Assembly: GCF_000263195.1 (NCBI RefSeq)
Contig: NC_018748.1
Span: 3,720,001-3,784,000 of the forward strand
Source: Emticicia oligotrophica DSM 17448
GTDB taxonomy: Bacteria; Bacteroidota; Bacteroidia; Cytophagales; Spirosomataceae
Reading direction: 5' to 3'
DNA length: 64,000 bases
The notes beneath the pieces were generated by a model. That model was not told the origin of the DNA and ran no database searches. It worked only from the letters and a program-made list of their open reading frames with translations. Made by a program: the position numbers and the translations under genes. Shown here piece by piece: positions 8,963 through 16,475 of the stretch; the first letter of the stretch is position 1; each line of letters starts with the position of its first letter.

Positions 8963-9051
8963 TTCCAACGCTCGCAAGCAAGATGATTTTGAAGCGAATA
9001 TTGAGTTAATTAGTTGATTATCAAACTTTTACTTGCTTGCTTGAGTTGAAC
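8963..9051 (-). repeat. attC-like cassette site 5 (family B), joined to IS91-like element
   Basis: TTCCAAC at 8963; perfect inner arms GCAAGCAAG/CTTGCTTGC; right box GTTGAAC (9045-9051). The right box differs from the GTTGGAC of the other family B site because the IS91-like element begins here. The rest of this site's family B partner sequence resumes after the element at 11469. Confidence 0.78.
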
Positions 9052-9167
9052 CAACAACTAAGTTGAAGGGATATTGTAAAAATAGTAAAAAAAATAGATA
9101 ACTTGTTGACTCATTAAAACAATATTCATGATGTTAACAAAAAAACAGTTTTTATGTCGCTGTAAAG

Positions 9168-10025
9168 TTGAGTGCTGAGTCGGAGAAGCTTTTGCGAGAA
9201 TTAGAAAATTACCTCAGAGCTAAACGCTATTCCCCACGCACGGTCAATAATTACAGCTATGAGATTCGGTATTTGCTGAGTCATTATTCCGACCGCTCGG
9301 CCTATAGTCTGGTTCAGACCGACATCATCAATTACCTGACTTACATCCAAGAGCAATTCAATGCATCGTGGGGCAAATGTCATACCGCCGCCCAGGCAAT
9401 GAGTTGCTTTTTTCAACACATTCTTCAACTACCAGCCATCCGAGCACGCTCATTTTATCCCCTCAAACGACAAGTGTACCCCAATATACTCAGTCAGCAA
9501 GAGGTGGGAATGGTTTTAAATTGTTGTGAAATCTTGCAACACAAGGCCATTGTATCAGTTTTTTATGGAACGGGCGTTCGCCTGAGTGAATTACAACACC
9601 TGAAATTGAGCGACCTTGATAGACCCAATTTACGGCTTCGAGTATCCCATGGCAAGGGTAATAAAGAACGCTACACCTTACTTTCAGAGAAGTTATTGAG
9701 TTTATTAGAAGAATATTGGCGAGCGTACCGCCCCAAAGTTTACCTTTTTGAGGGGCGACTGGTAGGCAAGCCCATGAAGGCTCGAACGATTCAGTTTCAT
9801 GTAGCCAGTGCTATGGGTCGAGCGGGCTTGTTGAGTCCCGAGCGTCGATTGTCATGTCATACTTTGCGTCATAGTTTTGCTACCCACCTGCTGGATGCCG
9901 GCACCGACGTCCATACGATTCAGCAGTTGTTGGGTCATTCTCACATCTCCACGACGATGGTGTATTTACATCTGCAAGAGAGCAAACGTCGCAATATCAT
10001 CAATCCTGTAGATAGCTTTCTTTGA
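9168..10025 (+). CDS. Tyrosine recombinase of IS91-like element, copy 2
   Basis: 285 residues from a TTG start (no ATG is available upstream in frame). The catalytic set is complete: Arg in GTGVRLSEL, HTLRHSFATHLL, LGHSH, and the Tyr in TTMVYLHL. The protein is identical to copy 1 where both can be read. It is compact, with one DNA-binding domain and one catalytic domain, and resembles the catalytic half of the larger recombinase at 19110-20276. Its stop overlaps the transposase start. Recombinases of this class resolve Holliday junctions at sites with short inverted boxes, which fits the precise location at GTTGGA. Confidence 0.92.
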   Translation: MSAESEKLLRELENYLRAKRYSPRTVNNYSYEIRYLLSHYSDRSAYSLVQTDIINYLTYIQEQFNASWGKCHTAAQAMSCFFQHILQLPAIRARSFYPLKRQVYPNILSQQEVGMVLNCCEILQHKAIVSVFYGTGVRLSELQHLKLSDLDRPNLRLRVSHGKGNKERYTLLSEKLLSLLEEYWRAYRPKVYLFEGRLVGKPMKARTIQFHVASAMGRAGLLSPERRLSCHTLRHSFATHLLDAGTDVHTIQQLLGHSHISTTMVYLHLQESKRRNIINPVDSFL

Positions 10026-11188
10026 TGAATAAGCAAGAAAGTTTACAAGGGGTTTTTAGCAAAGCACAAAGAATGGTCTTTAATTCATACTCCAAGAGCG
10101 TTTTTGGTCAACTGAGCACTTGCCGCACCCTTTCCAATGGCTATCATCTGAGTCAATGCAGCGATTGTGGGCATCAGCAGATGCAGTTTCATGGCTGTGG
10201 GAATCGGCATTGTCTGTTTTGTGGACACTTCGGTCGAGAGCAATGGGTCGGCCAACGTCGAGCAGAATTATTGCCAACGACTTACTATCACGTGGTCTTT
10301 ACGCTGCCTCATGAATTGAATGGCTTGGTGATGGGCAATCGTACTTTACTATATAATTTGTTATTGGAGTCATCCTCTCAGACGCTCATACAGTTTGGTA
10401 AAGACCCCAAATATTTGGGTGCTGAAATTGGTATAACGTCGGTACTGCACACGTGGGGCCAGAATTTGTCGTTTCATCCGCATGTTCACTGCATTGTCAG
10501 TGGGGGAGGATTTGACGGAAATCAATGGCAAAATAGTAAGCGAGTAAGTGGGAAGTTTCTGTTTCCAGTGGGAGCAATGAAGATAGTCTTCAAGGGCATT
10601 TTGATGAAAGGTTTGCGAAAACTACGGCCCAAACTACGACTTGATAAGCTTAATTTTGAAGACTTATTAAGTCAGATTGGTCAGAAAGCGTGGAATGTGT
10701 ATGCCAAACGGCCCTTTGGTGGAGCGATGGGGGTTTTAGAATACTTAGGTAGATACACTCACCGAATCGCCATCAGTAGTAGTCGCATCACCGAGGTAGG
10801 GCAAACGACGGTGAGTTTTAACTACAAAGACTACGCCGATGGGAGTAAAGTCAAACAAATGACGCTGAGTCATGAAGAATTCCTACGTCGTTTTGAGCAG
10901 CATATCCTTCCGAGGTATTTTGTTAAGATTAGACATTATGGATATTTACGCAACCGAGGTAAGCAAGAACGGCTCAAACAGATACTTGCGAGCCTGCAAT
11001 TATCGGAGCGGAAGCCTATACCCAAGCTAACTGTTGAGCAGTTTATGCAGGAAAAATACGGGACAGGCCTTGGAAAGTGTCCATGTTGTGGGGAAGGAAG
11101 AATGGTCTCGATAGCCGTGATTTATAGTTTTCGTTGCGAGCCAATACAAGCATCATTCCAAGTGAGAAACAAGGCTTCACCGGTGTAA
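10025..11188 (+). CDS. IS91 family HUH transposase, copy 2
   Basis: 387 residues with the zinc-binding N-terminus (CSDCGH, CGNRHCLFCG), the HUH motif HPHVHC and the YLGRYTHRI tyrosine segment. It differs from copy 1 at two residues near the C-terminus (VIYSF here, VTYSH in copy 1). It is intact and translationally coupled to the recombinase through TGATGA. Near-identity of the two copies implies recent movement or ongoing gene conversion. Confidence 0.92.
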   Translation: MNKQESLQGVFSKAQRMVFNSYSKSVFGQLSTCRTLSNGYHLSQCSDCGHQQMQFHGCGNRHCLFCGHFGREQWVGQRRAELLPTTYYHVVFTLPHELNGLVMGNRTLLYNLLLESSSQTLIQFGKDPKYLGAEIGITSVLHTWGQNLSFHPHVHCIVSGGGFDGNQWQNSKRVSGKFLFPVGAMKIVFKGILMKGLRKLRPKLRLDKLNFEDLLSQIGQKAWNVYAKRPFGGAMGVLEYLGRYTHRIAISSSRITEVGQTTVSFNYKDYADGSKVKQMTLSHEEFLRRFEQHILPRYFVKIRHYGYLRNRGKQERLKQILASLQLSERKPIPKLTVEQFMQEKYGTGLGKCPCCGEGRMVSIAVIYSFRCEPIQASFQVRNKASPV

Positions 11189-11384
11189 AGATTGATTGAA
11201 AAGAGGCGACATCAATCAAAAGACATTTGGCAAAAATTAATCCCAAGGTTTGGGTAGGGGTATTTATTGCTCAATTGCATCAAAACACCAAAGAAAGCCA
11301 TGTTTTAAGCCAAAAATAGTTGAAAGGGGAGAACAAACACATCTACTTTTTGCCCTAATAAATTGCTTGGCATGCCCCGTTGTC

Positions 11385-11475
11385 GGCCAACACAAGATAG
11401 ACAAAAGCCCGATATACCTTCGAGTACATCGGGCTTTATTATAGGGGCTTTCGTCTATCTTTCAGATTGTTGGAG
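11385..11475 (+). repeat. attC-like folded right end of IS91-like element, copy 2
   Basis: Same structure as 2211-2301: outer CCAAC/GTTGG, inner arms AAGATAGAC/GTCTATCTT, and a 10-bp hairpin between them. The base after GTTGGA is G here and A in copy 1, marking the edge of the shared sequence. Confidence 0.75.
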
Positions 11476-11757
11476 TTTAAGAACTTTGAATGCTCTTCTT
11501 TCCGAGTGTCACCCGACAAATAAGCGACTCAAAGATATAAAAAAAGTAGCCGCTATGGAATAGTATAAACCGCAAAGTTTTCGAGAAAAAAAGCCTTTGA
11601 ATTATTTTTCTAATCTCACGTCGCACGAAACTTTGCAAGCTGTTGCTCCAAAAATGTAGAAGCTATCGAGAATAAACACTTTAAAGATTCGCTAATTTCA
11701 CGTCGCAGTAGCCTATAAGTTTGACAAAATAAACTATTTCAGTCGCATACAGAATTG
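11476..11757 (-). repeat. Family B cassette tail
   Basis: No gene. It shares blocks with 14024-14295 (GAATGCTCTTCTTTCC-like, AAAGATATAAAAAA, GTAGAAGCTAT, TTTCACGTCGCAG). It is the 3' tail of the 218-residue gene and is separated from its own site (8963) by IS91-like copy 2. Confidence 0.7.
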
Positions 11758-12414
11758 TTAATTTGAATTATTTTCTACAAATGAAATTCCCTTTTCAATC
11801 CATCTCATGCAGTCATCAAAAAAAGCAAAATCAATATCTATTAAAAACTTAGAATTTGACCAGAATTTTGTTGAGGTTTCATTTCTCGTTATTTCATAAA
11901 ACTCTAAATCATCATGTGCGAGTACTGAGTTTCTAACATTTAAAAGGTTAATTTTTAATGTTTCGTATTTATCAATGTATTCACTCGGAATAGATATTTG
12001 TTCAATTTCATTTAGATATTTATCTTTAATTTTAATATTCTCCCCTTCTTTATTTTTTTTGGAGTCGCCTCTGTTTAAAATTTTGCAATACAAAACTATT
12101 GATTGTATTTTTAGACAGTTTTTTATCTCAATCAAATCTTGTGTATCTCCGAATTGTAAATTTTCAAGTTTACTTTTTCTGTCATTTTTGTATAGCTCTT
12201 CACCTCTTAAAAAGGTTTCTTGTGAAGTGATATGCAAAACTGGTGTATAAATACCACTATTTTTGTAGGGCTGATTCAATAGATTCTTTTTCTGTATTTC
12301 TTCGTTTTTATTAGAAAGCATCAATTCAATCTGTTGTGAAAGAAATATATATCTTCTTGCTTGCCTTAAAGCAGACGACCATAAAAGAAGTCTATCTTTC
12401 TCTATTACTTTCAT
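11758..12414 (-). CDS. Cassette gene: HEPN-like (AbiU2-type) helical protein
   Basis: 218 residues, strongly helical, no membrane segment. Near residue 165 is NVRNSVLAHDD, which matches the R-N-x(4)-H signature of HEPN-type RNase domains, especially the AbiU2-like group. HEPN proteins are common effectors in toxin-antitoxin and phage-defence systems. The gene stands alone in its unit, without an obvious antitoxin. The ATG at 12414 lies 40 bases past the attC-like site at 12455. Membership rests on the one motif and the overall helical pattern, so function is inference. Confidence 0.6.
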   Translation of the reverse strand: MKVIEKDRLLLWSSALRQARRYIFLSQQIELMLSNKNEEIQKKNLLNQPYKNSGIYTPVLHITSQETFLRGEELYKNDRKSKLENLQFGDTQDLIEIKNCLKIQSIVLYCKILNRGDSKKNKEGENIKIKDKYLNEIEQISIPSEYIDKYETLKINLLNVRNSVLAHDDLEFYEITRNETSTKFWSNSKFLIDIDFAFFDDCMRWIEKGISFVENNSN

Positions 12415-12454
12415 AGTGTGTCTTTAAGATTAAAAATTTATTGTTTTGTCCTCG

Positions 12455-12542
12455 TTCCAACTTTCGCAAATGAGATGAAGGGCGATGAGTTGGGTATTTA
12501 GGTTTAAAATTAATAACTTTTCCTTATTTGCAGCGTTGGGAC
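12455..12542 (-). repeat. attC-like cassette site 6 (family A)
   Basis: TTCCAAC at 12455, GTTGGGAC ending at 12542, arms GCAAATGAG/CTTATTTGC. Confidence 0.8.
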
Positions 12543-12839
12543 CCACACAACTTGAACACTTCGCTAATCGAATGTCCACCAACAACTAAAAGTGCCAAGG
12601 TGGAAAAAATCGTAGAATTTGCTCTAATCGAATGTCGCTAACCAAATCTGCATACCAAGTTCTGAAAAAGAAAAATGAAAAGCAAAAGAATTTATTGTTT
12701 GGAGTGAAATTTGAGTAAATACCACGCATTGGAAACGTCGAAAGTGACTATGCGTTTGAAATTTTGCTGAGAACTAACACATGAAAACATCTCTTTTGTC
12801 CTGTTGCAAGTGCCTGTAAGCTAAAACTGTCAAACTATT
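12543..12839 (-). repeat. Family A cassette tail
   Basis: Noncoding. It is almost identical to 4808-5117 over its whole length, including both CTAATCGAATGTC motifs. The gene-side box TTTCAGCAGCATACG overlaps the end of the 94-residue reading frame. Confidence 0.75.
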
Positions 12840-13124
12840 TCAGCAGCATACGTGTTGCTCTTCACTTAAAAAGTTAAACATCTTTTGAGAATAAGGTAAA
12901 TCTTCTAAAACACAGAATGGAATACATTCCATTTCCTTTTCATGCCATAATGCTAAATCTTTAATTTTATCGCTTATCGGATAACGCCAAAATAACTCAA
13001 ACAACTCAGACCAGTCTAAATGTTCGAGTTTAAAATGTTCAATTGCCTTTTCAATGCAGCATATAGAAAAAGCAAACCTACCTCTAATTGTTACATAAAA
13101 AAACTCGTGATTTTCTATCTCCAC
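12840..13124 (-). CDS. Cassette gene: small protein of unknown function, stop codon inside the cassette tail
   Basis: 94 residues, rich in aromatic and acidic residues, without signal peptide or membrane segment. I do not recognise a family. The last codons (HVCC, stop) are read from the conserved tail box, so the C-terminus may be a truncated form of a longer ancestral gene. The ATG is 20 bases past the attC-like site at 13145. Confidence 0.6.
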   Translation of the reverse strand: MEIENHEFFYVTIRGRFAFSICCIEKAIEHFKLEHLDWSELFELFWRYPISDKIKDLALWHEKEMECIPFCVLEDLPYSQKMFNFLSEEQHVCC

Positions 13125-13144
13125 ATTTATTTTTTTTGATTCGT

Positions 13145-13232
13145 TTCCAACTTTCGCAAATGAGATGATGGGCGAAAAGCTGGGTATTTAGGTTTAAAAT
13201 TAATAACTTTTACTTATTTGCAGCGTTGGGAC
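13145..13232 (-). repeat. attC-like cassette site 7 (family A)
   Basis: TTCCAAC at 13145, GTTGGGAC ending at 13232, arms GCAAATGAG/CTTATTTGC. Confidence 0.8.
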
Positions 13233-13522
13233 TCACACAACTTGAAAACTTCGCTAATCGAATGTCCACCAAAAACTAAAAGTACCAAGATGGAAAAAAT
13301 ATTATAGAAATTGCTCTAATCGAATGTCGCTGACCAAATCTGCATGCCAAGTTCTGAAAAAAGAAATTGAAAAGCAAAAGAATTTATTTTTCGGAGTGAA
13401 ATTTGAGAAAATACCACGCATTAGAAACGTCGAAAGTGACTATGCGTTTGAAATTTTGCTGAGAAATAATACTTGAAAACTTCGCCTTTGTCTCGTTGCA
13501 AGTGCTTATATATAACTACAAT
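13233..13522 (-). repeat. Family A cassette tail
   Basis: Noncoding family A tail with the usual blocks (AACTAAAAGTACCAAG, GAAAAGCAAAAGAATTT, ATTTTGCTGAGAA). The final box before the gene is replaced by AT-rich sequence. Confidence 0.7.
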
Positions 13523-13924
13523 TTACTCAGGTTCGATTTTGATTGGAATTGTGTACTTTACTTTTCGCTTGGAATTATTTACCCATTTTGGCATATTATT
13601 AATAACACTACAAACAGAGTTGTTTAACTGTTTATTTAAACTGCCCTTAATAACTTTTGCATCAGATATTGAGCCATCTTCATTAATTATAAACGTAATA
13701 AATATTTTTCCAGTAATATTATTTCGATTTAAGTTTTTCGGATATTTAATATTTTGACCTAAGTATTTGAAAAGGTCTGGAATTCCGCCAGGATAATAAG
13801 GTTGTTCTTCTATTGGGTCAATAATTTCTTCAGATTCTCTTGAAACTGCATTTGATAGGTCAGTTTTAGGCTTTTGGCAAGCAACTGTCCATATGAGAAT
13901 GAAAATTATTGAAATATATTTCAT
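13523..13924 (-). CDS. Cassette gene: lipoprotein with TonB C-terminal domain
   Basis: 133 residues. A lipoprotein signal (IIFILIWTVAC, Cys at about 16) is followed by a short linker and a TonB_C domain (residues about 40-130) with YPGGIPDLFKYLGQNIKYP, GKIFITFIINEDGSISDAKV and MPKW. Bacteroidota carry many such short TonB-like proteins, but energy transducers normally have a membrane helix and a proline-rich stretch, both absent here. It may act in the envelope rather than power transport. The ATG lies 10 bases past the site at 13935. Confidence 0.8.
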   Translation of the reverse strand: MKYISIIFILIWTVACQKPKTDLSNAVSRESEEIIDPIEEQPYYPGGIPDLFKYLGQNIKYPKNLNRNNITGKIFITFIINEDGSISDAKVIKGSLNKQLNNSVCSVINNMPKWVNNSKRKVKYTIPIKIEPE

Positions 13925-13934
13925 TTTAAAACCG

Positions 13935-14023
13935 TTCCAACGCTCGCGAGCAAGATGATTTTGGAGCGAACTTTGAGTTAATTAATTGATTGTCAAGTTT
14001 TTACTTGCTTGCTTTCGTTGGAC
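13935..14023 (-). repeat. attC-like cassette site 8 (family B, intact)
   Basis: TTCCAAC at 13935 and GTTGGAC ending at 14023; the left arm reads GCGAGCAAG and the right arm CTTGCTTGC (one G-T wobble). Read on either strand, one box fits the RYYYAAC/GTTRRRY integron consensus exactly. This intact copy defines where the IS91-like element entered the other family B site. Confidence 0.8.
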
Positions 14024-14295
14024 TTTCGAGCCTTTGAACGCTCTTCTTTCCAAGTGTCGCCAAGCACCAACAAACACAAAGATATAAAAAACGTAGTATA
14101 ATCAGAGAGGTTTTTGCGAAAAAAAACTATGCAAACCGATCTGATTTCACGTCGCAGGTAACTATGCAAGCAGTAGCCCCAAAAACGTAGAAGCTATTGA
14201 GAGTAAACACTTTAAAGTTTCGCTAATCAACCGTCTGAGGTAACTATGTGCTTGACAAAAACTGTCAAACTATTTTAGCAGCATAGGCATTAAGA
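14024..14295 (-). repeat. Family B cassette tail
   Basis: Noncoding, related to 11476-11757. It ends at the gene side with TTTTAGCAGCATAGG, a variant of the box found at the end of family A and C tails. Confidence 0.7.
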
Positions 14296-14739
14296 TTAAT
14301 CATTTATGTCAATAACTGCTTGTTTATATTGCTTTATTAGATTTTCAATTCCTTCTTTATTTAAACAATAATCGTGAATTGGATAAGAAATTTGGTTTAA
14401 ACTGTCAACTAATATATTATTTTCATAATATTTAATTTTTTTCAAACCATTTGGGACTGATGTTATTATGTAGGGAAAATCCAGATTTTCGTAGTAAATA
14501 TTTTCTGGATTAAGTTCTGTTATGGGGATTTCCCATTTTTTTAAACTAATAATTTGATTTTGGCCTATGTAGATAGTCAATACTTTAGAATTTTCATCAT
14601 AAAATGCTTTTTCATCCACTTCAATTTGATTTGTACCTTCAAAACAGTTATTTATGCTATTGACTACAAAAGATATATGTTTTTTAGTTTCACAGGAAGT
14701 GATACCAAAAAATAAAAATACTACATATATTATTTTCAT
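14296..14739 (-). CDS. Cassette gene: small lipoprotein of unknown function
   Basis: 147 residues from the ATG at 14739. A longer reading would run back through a leftover cassette tail and is not preferred. The lipoprotein signal is VVFLFFGITSC with the Cys at about 15. The mature part is a small beta-rich domain with no family that I recognise. Unlike the other cargo genes it has no full attC-like site upstream: only about 105 bases of a family A tail separate it from the preceding gene, so two units appear to have been fused by deletion. Confidence 0.65.
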   Translation of the reverse strand: MKIIYVVFLFFGITSCETKKHISFVVNSINNCFEGTNQIEVDEKAFYDENSKVLTIYIGQNQIISLKKWEIPITELNPENIYYENLDFPYIITSVPNGLKKIKYYENNILVDSLNQISYPIHDYCLNKEGIENLIKQYKQAVIDIND

Positions 14740-14751
14740 ATCAAAGTGTTT

Positions 14752-14853
14752 AAAATTTCGGTGAAAACTCAGCGTTTTAAATTTTGCTAAGAATTCACAC
14801 TTGAAAACTTCTCTTTTGACTTGTTGCAAGTGCCTGTGAGCAAAAATAATCAA
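14752..14853 (-). repeat. Truncated family A cassette tail (no attC-like site)
   Basis: Matches only the gene-proximal third of family A tails (ATTTTGCTAAGAATTCACAC, TGTTGCAAGTGCCTGTGAGC). The rest of the tail and the recombination site are missing, which suggests a deletion joining two cassettes. Confidence 0.65.
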
Positions 14854-14854
14854 A

Positions 14855-15421
14855 CTATTTTACAGAACCAATTTCTGTTTCTATAGTTACAACATTTGCT
14901 CCACATTGTGAAAGTAGTTCAATAAAATCAATTAATAAAGAATCAGGTGCTGTTCCAAAATCAATTTCAAACTTATAAAAATTGTTATTCAAAGTAGGAA
15001 ATGTTGAACTATGAATAGCTCCTATAAAATTACTTTCATTTAATTCATCATCAATTTTTAAATTCTCTGTAACCCAATTTGATATTATTTGCAACTGAAT
15101 TTTATCAACTGAGAACTGACATTTACTCCACCAAAACGGTTTTATGGTTATAGCAGTATTACTTATAAGGTAATTTTGAGTTGAATAATTTAAGAAGTCA
15201 TCAAGTTGAATTTCTAAAATGTTGTATTGATTGTTTTTATCTTTTGAAATGAAATCTGCACGAATTAAATTATATGGACTGCTGCTCCCTTCAGTTTGAA
15301 TTAATAGTTCAGTTGCTGGATTGTCATTTTGTTTTGATTTAAACAAGGACGTGCTTGCTTCTTTGAAAAAGTTGAAGTAGCGTAATTGTTCTTTTGAAAT
15401 AATGCTCTTCAAGTCTTCCAT
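14855..15421 (-). CDS. Cassette gene: cytoplasmic protein of unknown function
   Basis: 188 residues from the ATG at 15421 (12 bases past the attC-like site at 15434). The upstream TTG reading enters the site and is not preferred. No signal peptide or membrane segment. It contains an N-terminal helical part and a mixed alpha/beta core (NILEIQLDDFLNYSTQNYLI). I do not recognise the family. The stop codon lies inside the leftover tail that separates it from the next gene. Confidence 0.65.
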   Translation of the reverse strand: MEDLKSIISKEQLRYFNFFKEASTSLFKSKQNDNPATELLIQTEGSSSPYNLIRADFISKDKNNQYNILEIQLDDFLNYSTQNYLISNTAITIKPFWWSKCQFSVDKIQLQIISNWVTENLKIDDELNESNFIGAIHSSTFPTLNNNFYKFEIDFGTAPDSLLIDFIELLSQCGANVVTIETEIGSVK

Positions 15422-15433
15422 TTTTTTAAAAAT

Positions 15434-15521
15434 TTCCAACTTTCGCAAATGAGATGATGGGCGATGAGTTGGGTATTTGGGTTAAAAATTAATAACTTTT
15501 TCTTATTTGTAGCGTTGGGAC
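15434..15521 (-). repeat. attC-like cassette site 9 (family A)
   Basis: TTCCAAC at 15434, GTTGGGAC ending at 15521. The arms are GCAAATGAG/CTTATTTGT, so one base of the pairing is weakened compared with other family A sites. Confidence 0.78.
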
Positions 15522-15781
15522 TCACAAAACTTGAAAGCTTCGCCAATCGAATGTCCACCAAAAACTAAAAGTGCCAAGGTGGTAAAAATCGTAAAAACTG
15601 CCCTAATCGAATGTCGTTCATCAACTCTAAGTGCCAAGTTCTGAAAAAAGAAAATGAAAAGCAAAAGAATTTATTTAATGGAGTAAAATTTGAGCAAATA
15701 CCACGCATTGGAAATGTCGAAGTTGACTATGCGTTTGACATTTTTGAAAACTTAGCGATATTTGCGTGTCGGAGATAACGA
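15522..15781 (-). repeat. Family A cassette tail of the toxin-antitoxin unit
   Basis: Noncoding family A tail carrying two AATCGAATGTC motifs. It is shorter at the gene side than other copies. Confidence 0.7.
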
Positions 15782-16039
15782 TTAGTCATAATGAAATCGG
15801 CATTTTAAAATATGGATTTCCTCATTTTCATATCTGTAAATTAAGCGATGTTCATCATCAATTCTTCTTGACCAAAATCCAGAATATTTATGTTTTAATG
15901 GTTCGGGTTTACCAATTCCGTCAAAAGGATTTCTTGAAATATCTTTCAAAAGCTCATTAATTCTTTTTACCTTCTTTTTATCTGTATTTTGCCAATAAAT
16001 ATAATCTTCCCAAGATTCATCTACAAAAATATATTTCAT
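15782..16039 (-). CDS. yoeB: Cassette toxin: YoeB/Txe family mRNA endonuclease
   Basis: 85 residues with the RelE-fold layout of YoeB: WEDYIYWQNTDKKKVKRINELL at the N-terminus, NPFDGIGKPEPLKH, then SGFWSRRIDDEHRLIYR and a C-terminal HILKCRFHYD. The residues expected for ribosome-dependent mRNA cleavage (the Glu/Arg core and the terminal His-Tyr) are present. It starts three bases after the antitoxin stop. Toxin-antitoxin pairs are typical stabilising cargo of large chromosomal integrons. Confidence 0.92.
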   Translation of the reverse strand: MKYIFVDESWEDYIYWQNTDKKKVKRINELLKDISRNPFDGIGKPEPLKHKYSGFWSRRIDDEHRLIYRYENEEIHILKCRFHYD

Positions 16040-16042
16040 ATT

Positions 16043-16297
16043 TTATAACTCAATTAAGTCTTTTGTAAATGATTTACCATTTTTAAACTTTTCGATGGCA
16101 GAATCTAATCTATTTTCATTTTTTCGAGAAGATAACTCATGATTAGTAGCCATCAGCGAGTTGTATTCTTCTAAAGACATAACTACGATTCCCTCATCTT
16201 TGCCACGATTGATAATTAAAGTTTCAAAATTTTGGACAACCTTATCAAGGTAAGATTTAATATCTTTTCTAAAGTCAGAAATATTTGCTGTTATCAT
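16043..16297 (-). CDS. yefM: Cassette antitoxin: YefM/Phd family
   Basis: 84 residues. The N-terminal Phd/YefM DNA-binding domain is clear (ITANISDFRKDIKSYLDKV, then IINRGKDEGIVVMSLEEYNSL), with a charged C-terminal tail that would wrap the toxin. It overlaps nothing and is followed by the toxin after three bases. A dedicated promoter and short inverted TTGTAC/GTACAA elements lie just upstream, as expected for an autoregulated pair. Confidence 0.92.
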   Translation of the reverse strand: MITANISDFRKDIKSYLDKVVQNFETLIINRGKDEGIVVMSLEEYNSLMATNHELSSRKNENRLDSAIEKFKNGKSFTKDLIEL

Positions 16298-16350
16298 GTT
16301 TGTACGATTATTTGTACAAATATAAGTACAAAAGAATTAAGGTACAAGTA
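16298..16350 (-). promoter_or_regulatory. Promoter and likely operator of the toxin-antitoxin cassette
   Basis: On the minus strand, TTG (16347-16345) is followed by a 20-base gap and TATATTTGT (16324-16316), a good Bacteroidota promoter (TTG, 19-21 bases, TAnnTTTG). TTGTAC/GTACAA inverted elements overlap it and could bind the antitoxin. Confidence 0.65.
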
Positions 16351-16385
16351 ATTTTGAAGAAAATTGGCTTGATTGAAGAAAAACG

Positions 16386-16475
16386 TTCCAACGACCAGCA
16401 TTGTGATGGGCTTGGATTGATTTTAGAGTTAATTAATAAAGTATCAGTCCTTTACACAATGCTTTCGAGTTGGAC
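16386..16475 (-). repeat. attC-like cassette site 10 (family C)
   Basis: TTCCAAC at 16386 and GTTGGAC ending at 16475. The inner arms are AGCATTGTG/CACAATGCT, a perfect 9-bp pair unrelated in sequence to families A and B, so the pairing is kept although the bases differ. Confidence 0.8.

Larger units (their letters stand above)
9046..11469 (+). mobile_element. IS91-like element with tyrosine recombinase, copy 2 (complete)
   Basis: About 2.4 kb inserted exactly at the GTTGGA box of a family B cassette site: the left arm of the site is at 8963-9045 and the family B tail continues from 11469. The left boundary is deduced by comparison with the uninterrupted family B site at 13935-14023, where the same 9-bp arm and a 2-base spacer precede the GTT. 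Bases 9052-9167 before the recombinase are AT-rich with no gene. Coding content matches copy 1. Confidence 0.82.

Noticed and set aside
1-11469. Composite transposon made of two IS91-like copies
   Set aside because: IS91 elements do not normally form composite transposons, and each copy is separately inserted at its own cassette site with a different flank family.
11975-12250. Plus-strand open frames antisense to cassette genes (also 5285-5554, 8407-8634, 13473-13757 and 17291-17590)
   Set aside because: They are frame shadows of AT-rich minus-strand genes, with biased Phe/Ser/Leu composition and no family features.
3616-16475. CRISPR array reading of the regularly repeated blocks
   Set aside because: The repeats are about 88 bp plus long tails, intervals are 0.7-2 kb and contain genes, and no cas genes are present.
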